Source of the DNA: Chlamydiales bacterium
Lineage (GTDB): Bacteria; Chlamydiota; Chlamydiia; Chlamydiales; SM23-39
Length of the DNA stretch: 64,000 nucleotides
NCBI GenBank assembly: GCA_030681135.1
Contig: JAUXXF010000021.1
Coordinates: 62,001-126,000 of the forward strand
Reading direction: 5' to 3'
Both the position numbers and the translations under genes were made by a program. The notes below the pieces were generated by a model. The model was not told the origin of the DNA. It searched no databases and was given only the letters and a program-made list of their open reading frames with translations. Below, in pieces: positions 59,161 to 64,000 of the stretch; the first letter of the stretch is position 1; each line of letters begins with the position of its first letter.

Positions 59161-59819
59161 GATGGACCTACCAAACGGCGTGCTGCAGCCACAAAAGTGG
59201 AGCTCGACGCAATAATCACACATTTGACAAGGTAACTCATCACAATCACATCAACGATCGATTCCACTAGGCCATACAATCCTAAAAAGCTAAATAATAC
59301 TGTATCGATCCCCTGGGAAATCAGAAGAGAAAGGAGCAAGCGAAGAGGAAGGAATTTTTGCGCACAGATTTTTTGTAGAAATCCAAAAAAGCGCATATCA
59401 ATTTGCTGCACCAGGTAATAGACTGCTATTGATGCCAGAATAATGCGAGGCGATGAAGAAAGAATTGTCGAAAAAGCCTCTTGCGTCCGGTCTACTGAGC
59501 TCGGAGTGTAGAGCAAATGAACTTGAGCCATCAGAGCAAAAAACAGCAGACAAACAAGCGAAATCCGAATCGCCTTAGACACAGTCTCCTTGCCCCAGCT
59601 TTCTTGTAATAGGTTCATCCCTAAAATGCTCCCGATGGCAAAGACATCGCTGCACGTGACTGTCCAATGAAATAAGGTCATCTGTTTGACCACAAAGACA
59701 TTAGCCAGCACACCGAGGAGTACAATCAGAGCCGTCAGCGCAGCTGACCCCATTCGATAGGCAAGTAAAATAAAGCCTAATACAACTAGGATGTGAGTAA
59801 AAAAGAGAGCTTCGTTCAT
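59157..59819 (-). CDS. yhhQ: queuosine precursor transporter (YhhQ/QPTR family)
   Basis: VUT-family membrane protein of 220 residues from the ATG at 59819, with about six helices (e.g. LIVLLGVLANVFVVKQMTLF and CSDVFAIGSILGMNLLQESW, which carries the family signature NLLQE-WGKE). Family members import queuine or preQ1. The four-base overlap with tgt is strong support for a queuine-salvage operon. It lies 19 bases after the alpha/beta hydrolase gene, with which it may also be co-transcribed. Confidence 0.88.
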   Translation of the reverse strand: MNEALFFTHILVVLGFILLAYRMGSAALTALIVLLGVLANVFVVKQMTLFHWTVTCSDVFAIGSILGMNLLQESWGKETVSKAIRISLVCLLFFALMAQVHLLYTPSSVDRTQEAFSTILSSSPRIILASIAVYYLVQQIDMRFFGFLQKICAQKFLPLRLLLSLLISQGIDTVLFSFLGLYGLVESIVDVIVMSYLVKCVIIASSSTFVAAARRLVGPS

Positions 59820-59838
59820 GATTTTATCGACTGATAGT

Positions 59839-60714
59839 CTACCTACCAAAAATCAGATTTGCAATTGTTTTTGCAGCTCCATCTACAGCTGTAAAATGTC
59901 CATGCTTCATCACAAATCCATAACGGACTGGAATGTGGCCTTCTGAAATAGGCGGCAAGGAAGAGTCTCTATCGGGAACATGCGCATCATAGGGAGAAGC
60001 AAGGAAGGTAAAATCGCATTTGAGCCCCCCTAACTGACCGATCCATTGCTTCCACTGCTGATCCAACGCCTCATTCCGATTTGAATTTTTGGGCATTTCT
60101 TCTGAAAGAGGCTTTGATATGGCCCAAGAAAGCCCCAAATAATTGGCAAGATTTACAAGAGAAGAGCCTCGCCGAGCCCCTACAACGGAAACGACTCTCA
60201 GCCGCTCAATATTCGCTCTAGTTTCCTTTATCAGCCGCGTCTCAATAGCTCGAGAAATCCGCGCTCCATTGGATACCCCCACAAGGACTAATTCTTTCCC
60301 TGAAGGTCCCTCAAGAGCCCATTTTTGGATCGATGCAAAAATCTCTGACGCCATCTGATCTAAGGGATCTGCCCCTCTGGCTAGTACGCGGGGAACAAAA
60401 ATTGTCGACTCTTGAGAAGGATCTTTTGCTTGCAGTTCGTGGACAAGGGTTTTTAATTCAGAAGGGCTTCCATAAACGCCATGAATACAGACGATCAATT
60501 TTTTTTTGGAAAGGTCAATCGAATCAGGATTTGTCAATGGCTCTATGGAGGGTTGAAAGAGAAGGCCGACCTTACAAATAAGCTGATTTCCCAAAGATTC
60601 AAAAAATGTAATGACCTTTTGAATCCATGGCAGTTTTTCATAATTCTGGACGCAATCGTCTCTTGATGGGAAAAATTGAATATCTGTCTCTAAAAGATTC
60701 GACAATCCGAACAT
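59839..60714 (-). CDS. alpha/beta hydrolase (lipase-like)
   Basis: The ATG at 60714 follows AAGGG at good spacing and gives 291 residues; the frame is open to 60780. The oxyanion segment is LIVCIHGVYGSPSELKTL, the nucleophile elbow LVGVSNGARISRAIE (GxSxG with Ser in GVSNG), the Asp probably in LASPYDAHVPD, and the His in MKHGHFTAVD. This is a complete triad of the alpha/beta-hydrolase fold, like lipases or PGAP1-type esterases. There is no signal peptide; a hydrophobic segment is weak. It precedes yhhQ-tgt on the same strand. Confidence 0.8.
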   Translation of the reverse strand: MFGLSNLLETDIQFFPSRDDCVQNYEKLPWIQKVITFFESLGNQLICKVGLLFQPSIEPLTNPDSIDLSKKKLIVCIHGVYGSPSELKTLVHELQAKDPSQESTIFVPRVLARGADPLDQMASEIFASIQKWALEGPSGKELVLVGVSNGARISRAIETRLIKETRANIERLRVVSVVGARRGSSLVNLANYLGLSWAISKPLSEEMPKNSNRNEALDQQWKQWIGQLGGLKCDFTFLASPYDAHVPDRDSSLPPISEGHIPVRYGFVMKHGHFTAVDGAAKTIANLIFGR

Positions 60715-60841
60715 AGCAACCCTTTTTTGGAAAAAGTTTATCAAATTATGAAAATTAACCCTAGAAAATTGTCGAGACATTTTGAACTTGCAAAAAACAC
60801 TACCTCAGGATAAACTCCTTTCTTTAAAAATGGAGAAATTC

Positions 60842-61555
60842 ATGTCTTTTGTAGTCTACGGGACCCCCGCAGATCAATTTTCCGCTAAGTATCCCTTTAC
60901 CGACCAGCCATTCTCCGCTTCTCAAGACATCAGAACCCACTTGCCTAAAAATATTGCTATCATCCGAGCGGTAGCAGCAGCTGCCTTCGCTGCCTTAATC
61001 GCTTTCAAGGTCAGCGCTACCATCTTCTTTTGGCCTGTAACCCTTCTTGGAGCTTCCTTTGCTGCCCAAACTCTCTATTCTCATCTCTATGTAAAAGATC
61101 CTTTGGTCGAAGCCTTTTATACGATCGTGGGAGGAAAAGAGGCCTTTGAAGACCTTCCACAGACCCACCTCCTTCCAAAATCTGATGAAAAAATTTGTAA
61201 TGCCATTAGCAGATTAGATTGGGAGAAGTTAGAACCTATTACAAGAGCTTCAACCCCCGAAGGACGAGTTATTATTCTCATTAAAAGCGGACAAGGTCGA
61301 ACCCCAGTTCACCATAAAGCAATTTTATCTTTTATAGAAAAAGTAGGTCCGAACGATATACCGAGAGATCTTCTATCAGAACTTACAGACTCAATTCTCC
61401 ACGCCGTATCATCTCCTTTTAAAGACAATACGTTCGGCCGTTGGATAAAACCCTTTGATCACGAGAATGCTAACTTCACCATACAAATCAACTCCTCCAT
61501 TTCCGGAGCTATGGCCAATGAATTTTTTGCACAGCTCCGGGCCAACGAGCTATAA
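60842..61555 (+). CDS. Inc-like protein, hypothetical
   Basis: I use the ATG at 60842 (GGAG six bases upstream); earlier in-frame starts exist. The 237-residue product has a hydrophobic pair at about residues 38-78 (IIRAVAAAAFAALIAFKVSA and FFWPVTLLGASFAAQTLYSH), followed by a mixed domain of about 150 residues (ICNAISRLDWEKLEPITRAS, VIILIKSGQGRTPVHHKAIL). Inc-type two-lobed topology is suggested. No family is recognised. It is divergent from the alpha/beta hydrolase gene, sharing a promoter region of about 130 bases. Confidence 0.65.
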   Translation: MSFVVYGTPADQFSAKYPFTDQPFSASQDIRTHLPKNIAIIRAVAAAAFAALIAFKVSATIFFWPVTLLGASFAAQTLYSHLYVKDPLVEAFYTIVGGKEAFEDLPQTHLLPKSDEKICNAISRLDWEKLEPITRASTPEGRVIILIKSGQGRTPVHHKAILSFIEKVGPNDIPRDLLSELTDSILHAVSSPFKDNTFGRWIKPFDHENANFTIQINSSISGAMANEFFAQLRANEL

Positions 61556-61580
61556 ACTAAAATCTTTTCAATTAAAAGAC

Positions 61581-61609
61581 TTGACTCATTCCTTTATTCT
61601 TGTTACTCT
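61581..61609 (+). promoter_or_regulatory. candidate promoter of the DMT transporter gene
   Basis: TTGACT at 61581-61586 is followed after 17 bases by TACTCT at 61604-61609, 28 bases before the ATG. Sequence match only. A weak TCTTTT-N5-AAAAGA hairpin just before it (61563-61579) could end the previous transcript. Confidence 0.35.
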
Positions 61610-61636
61610 CCTTTATTAATTAATAACGGTTTTATT

Positions 61637-62605
61637 ATGCATATTTTTATTGTTATTTTGATGTACGCGACCTGGTCTAGTGTATTTTCGCTCGGGAAAA
61701 TTGCTTTAGACATCTCTCCCCCCCTGTTTTTGACGGGAGCCCGAATGCTTTTAGCAGCCGGACTTCTTCTCGGGTTTTTATTTTTACGAAACCGCAAATC
61801 TCTACTGCTCAACCTCAAACAACTATTTGCGCTAAGCCTTTTTGCTCTATTCGGGATGTATTTAACAAATGCCCTCGAGTTTTGGAGCTTACAGCATCTT
61901 TCCGCCGCTAAAACTTGTTTTATCTATAGTCTTTGCCCTTTCTTTGCCGCTCTTTTCTCCTACCTCCACTTCAATGAAAAAATGAACCTTCGCAAATGGA
62001 TCGGCATGGCCATTGGATTTATCGGATTTATCCCCGTCCTAGCTTTACAAAAAGGTTCAGAGCAGCTCATTTCCGGCTTTTCTTTCCTCTCTTGGCCAGA
62101 ACTTGCCATGATGGGAGCCGCTTTATGTACATCGTATGGATGGATTTTACTGCGTGTTCTTGTAAAAGACTCAGTGTCTCCACTCGTCGCTAATGGATTT
62201 GGGATGCTTATTGGTGGGATCATTGCTCTTGGCCATTCCTATTTGGTCGACCCCTGGAATCCGACACCGATCGCCTCAACGGACTGGCCAGCTTTTACTC
62301 AAGGCATTTTGATGATGACCCTGATCTCTAACATTCTCTGCTATAATCTCTATGGTCTGATGCTCAAAAAATTCACAGCCACATTCGTTTCTTTTATGGG
62401 ACTGCTTAGCCCGATTTTTGCCTCTCTCCTCGAGTGGCTATTCATCGGTACCGCGCCATCGCCAGTCATCTTCATTTCGACAGCGATTGTTTCTTGCGGC
62501 CTCTGGATCGTCTACAGCGCAGAGCTCCGCCAAGGATACATTGTAAAAGCACAAGCAGCGAACGCACCTTCCGCGCCCATTTCAGTTGAAAGCGCGGAAA
62601 GGTAA
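61637..62605 (+). CDS. EamA/DMT-family transporter
   Basis: A 322-residue protein with ten hydrophobic helices and an internal two-fold EamA repeat (WSSVFSLGKIALDISPPLFL and LLRVLVKDSVSPLVANGFGM; AAKTCFIYSLCPFFAALFSY and TATFVSFMGLLSPIFASLLE). Loops are short. This is the drug/metabolite transporter fold, which in intracellular bacteria moves amino acids, nucleotide sugars or S-adenosylmethionine. The substrate is unknown. Its end is 10 bases from the convergent DUF378 gene. Confidence 0.85.
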   Translation: MHIFIVILMYATWSSVFSLGKIALDISPPLFLTGARMLLAAGLLLGFLFLRNRKSLLLNLKQLFALSLFALFGMYLTNALEFWSLQHLSAAKTCFIYSLCPFFAALFSYLHFNEKMNLRKWIGMAIGFIGFIPVLALQKGSEQLISGFSFLSWPELAMMGAALCTSYGWILLRVLVKDSVSPLVANGFGMLIGGIIALGHSYLVDPWNPTPIASTDWPAFTQGILMMTLISNILCYNLYGLMLKKFTATFVSFMGLLSPIFASLLEWLFIGTAPSPVIFISTAIVSCGLWIVYSAELRQGYIVKAQAANAPSAPISVESAER

Positions 62606-62614
62606 TGTGTTGAT

Positions 62615-62827
62615 TTATCGCTTCTTATTGCATTTAGACCAGCAAACAACCTTATAGATTGCAGCTAAACCTACCAAGATATAAATAATACGGGTAATGG
62701 CGTGCATTTCACCAAAAATGGCGCCTACGAGATTAAATTGAAAAAGACCTACTAAACCCCAATTTATCCCCCCTATAATCAATAACACTTTTGCAATCAT
62801 ATTAAGAATGTGATGTTGTTGGTGCAT
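62615..62827 (-). CDS. DUF378-family small membrane protein
   Basis: The 70 residues have two hydrophobic helices and the family motif LLIIGGINWGLVGLFQFNLV, then IYILVGLAAIYKVVCW. DUF378 proteins are small inner-membrane proteins of unknown function, widespread in bacteria. The ATG follows GAGGAG at five bases. Two cysteines lie near the C-terminus (CWSKCNKKR). Confidence 0.85.
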   Translation of the reverse strand: MHQQHHILNMIAKVLLIIGGINWGLVGLFQFNLVGAIFGEMHAITRIIYILVGLAAIYKVVCWSKCNKKR

Positions 62828-62901
62828 ATACTAACTCCTCAAATAAAGATTTCACTGTCATCTTCCTCATAAAAACAAGTGCATATTTTGTAAACAAACT
62901 T

Positions 62902-63903
62902 TTATTCTGATAATAATAAAAGAGCCTTTTCGAACACCTCTTGGGGAGAAATCGCCTCAAGACACCGGTTGCGCTGGCAAGGAGCGTAGCACTTCCCGTC
63001 ATAACAAGGGCTGCAAGAAAACTCTCTCCCCTTCCAAAGAACGTGGACATCCTCTTGGATCCCCACTTTTTCCTCTGGCTGCGTCGGCCCAAAAAGAGCA
63101 ATGACGGGACAGCGCACCATTTTTGCCAAATGAAGTGGCCCACTGTCGTGGGTGACGAGAAGCTTACTTTCTTGCAATAGAGAAAGAAGCCCCAAGACAT
63201 CAAGCTCGCCGATCAGGTCTATACAAGAGACATCTTTCAAATACGGTCTTACCCAAAGATCGTGAAAAGCTCCCGTAACAAAAAGATGGATCGGCAATGT
63301 CGATAGCTGTTTGAGAAGCTCAACATAAAAGCCAATAGGCCAACGCCTCAGAGAGTCGTCAGCCAAGGGGTTTTTTGCTCCACCGGGAGCCACAACTACC
63401 CAAGGGAGATCTTGATAAGCATGTTTTAGCGTTTGCAAAGAAGGTAGACTCAAAGAAGGAAAAGAGATCTCTGGCAAAGACGCTTCATCAGACTGGGTCC
63501 ATAAACGAATGTACTCCTCAGCATGATAACGTCCAGGAATAGGACGAGCCTCTTTTCGCGACCAAAACCGGCGCTCCCGGCAACGAATGGGCAGCGCCAA
63601 CACCCGGTATCGTGGATCTGAGTGAGCGATAAGACAAAGATCAAATCGACGAAAAGCTAACCTGCACCAAAGAGAAGTTAATATAACTAGTTTCTGAAAA
63701 ATTGATCCCTTAAACAGCTTCTCTTCATCCACCACTAGAAGCTCTTCAACAAGGGTGCTGGCCCTCAAAAGAGGTTCCGCAATAGAACCAACAATCCAGG
63801 TGATTGATGCTAAAGGATACTTACGTTTAATAGCCAAAAGAAGGGGCGAGGCCATGACAACATCGCCTAAAGCTCCGATCTTCACGATTAAGATCTTTTT
63901 CAA
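62902..63903 (-). CDS. glycosyltransferase family 9 (heptosyltransferase-like)
   Basis: A 333-residue GT9 protein. Start ILIVKIGALGDVVMASPLLL, C-terminal donor site LLVTHDSGPLHLAKMVRCPV then ALFGPTQPEEKVG, and a Cys-rich end segment (FSCSPCYDGKCYAPCQRNRC). GT9 enzymes transfer heptose or similar sugars to the LPS core. It is the third GT9 gene in the window, after 21763 and 44203. The next gene upstream on this strand ends three bases before its ATG, so it is part of an operon that continues beyond the window. Confidence 0.87.
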   Translation of the reverse strand: MKKILIVKIGALGDVVMASPLLLAIKRKYPLASITWIVGSIAEPLLRASTLVEELLVVDEEKLFKGSIFQKLVILTSLWCRLAFRRFDLCLIAHSDPRYRVLALPIRCRERRFWSRKEARPIPGRYHAEEYIRLWTQSDEASLPEISFPSLSLPSLQTLKHAYQDLPWVVVAPGGAKNPLADDSLRRWPIGFYVELLKQLSTLPIHLFVTGAFHDLWVRPYLKDVSCIDLIGELDVLGLLSLLQESKLLVTHDSGPLHLAKMVRCPVIALFGPTQPEEKVGIQEDVHVLWKGREFSCSPCYDGKCYAPCQRNRCLEAISPQEVFEKALLLLSE

Positions 63904-63906
63904 ACC

Positions 63907-64000
63907 TTACAAAGCTCTCATATCATGGATTCTTTCCTCAAGGCGCTGTAAAAAGGGAGCTAATTGCGCCTTTTCTTTAGGGCTTAAGTGATCAATGAAC
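63907..64000 (-). CDS. partial CDS, C-terminal 30 residues of an upstream gene
   Basis: The minus strand has an open frame from the window edge to a TAA at 63907-63909: FIDHLSPKEKAQLAPFLQRL then EERIHDMRAL. Leu/Lys/Glu-rich helix, no family recognised. It ends three bases before the glycosyltransferase start, which supports an operon. The protein start lies beyond the window. Confidence 0.55.
   Translation of the reverse strand, partial: FIDHLSPKEKAQLAPFLQRLEERIHDMRAL

Noticed and set aside
4553-63900. CRISPR arrays, tRNA genes and insertion-sequence transposases
   Set aside because: I looked for regularly spaced direct repeats, tRNA T-loop patterns and transposase-like proteins and saw none. 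The repeats present are palindromic, not CRISPR-like.

Overview
The window reads as a chromosome segment of a member of the Chlamydiae outside the Chlamydiaceae. A Waddlia-like organism is my best guess from a MOMP-like porin of the Legionella Lpg1974 type, a citrate synthase next to malate dehydrogenase, many dispersed palindromes and a base composition in the low to middle 40s GC by eye; the species name is inference. Phylum-level evidence is strong: the type III secretion chaperone Slc1 (CT043 family) divergent from glgX, an ssb-pepA pair, dcd beside ruvB and a SpoIID-like protein, yidC followed by a CT250-type dnaA, a CT253-like lipoprotein with a CPBP protease, PP2C and NifS genes in one cluster, paired CNNM/CBS proteins, and a very large signal peptidase I. 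No tRNA or rRNA genes were recognised; one structural RNA, the small SRP RNA (ffs), lies at 16507-16605.
Layout. 1-8274: a hypothetical protein, a NUDIX hydrolase and a phosphatase, an Inc-like protein, a MOMP-like porin, a His/Asp-rich lipoprotein with a tiny basic protein, and two convergent transporters. 8275-14263: recQ with a C-terminal phosphoribosyltransferase-like domain, the CNNM pair, an FtsB-like protein and dcd. 14264-21776: ruvB-spoIID, ffs, mazG, then a large two-gene unit of unknown function and a 48-residue lipoprotein. 21763-28115: heptosyltransferase, POT peptide transporter, then rluA, pepA, ssb and lgt. 28208-31694: rlmH, a HigB/HigA-type toxin-antitoxin pair, a membrane protein, a PIN/TRAM protein and acpS. 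31761-39828: a Pro-rich Inc-like protein, yidC, dnaA, a small secreted protein, slc1 and glgX. 39903-45980: a seven-gene overlapping operon (lipoprotein, CPBP protease, PP2C, cysteine desulfurase, hypothetical, glycosyltransferase, kinase-like protein). 46025-52432: secreted and Inc-like proteins, lepB, an orphan Clp C-terminal domain and a FAD oxidoreductase. 52612-58026: mdh-gltA-pip, then a BlaI/M56-peptidase pair with operator boxes shared with a methyltransferase-like gene. 58030-64000: tgt with a queuosine-precursor transporter, an alpha/beta hydrolase, an Inc-like protein, a DMT transporter, a DUF378 protein, another heptosyltransferase and a partial gene.
Themes. Host interaction is served by Slc1, several proteins with paired hydrophobic segments typical of inclusion-membrane (Inc) proteins, and a porin. 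Import of host metabolites is served by peptide, dicarboxylate/amino-acid, queuine-precursor and DMT-type transporters. Three GT9 glycosyltransferases point to LPS core assembly.
The most striking unexplained structure is a set of long (about 100-190 bp) imperfect inverted repeats sitting in gaps between genes (4632, 4754, 13262, 14048, 27016, 49834, 52430), several reaching into flanking stop codons. A GC-rich palindromic element supplies the C-terminus of dnaA. The BlaI-like/sensorless M56 peptidase/methyltransferase module with three matching operator boxes is the best candidate for an undescribed regulatory system.
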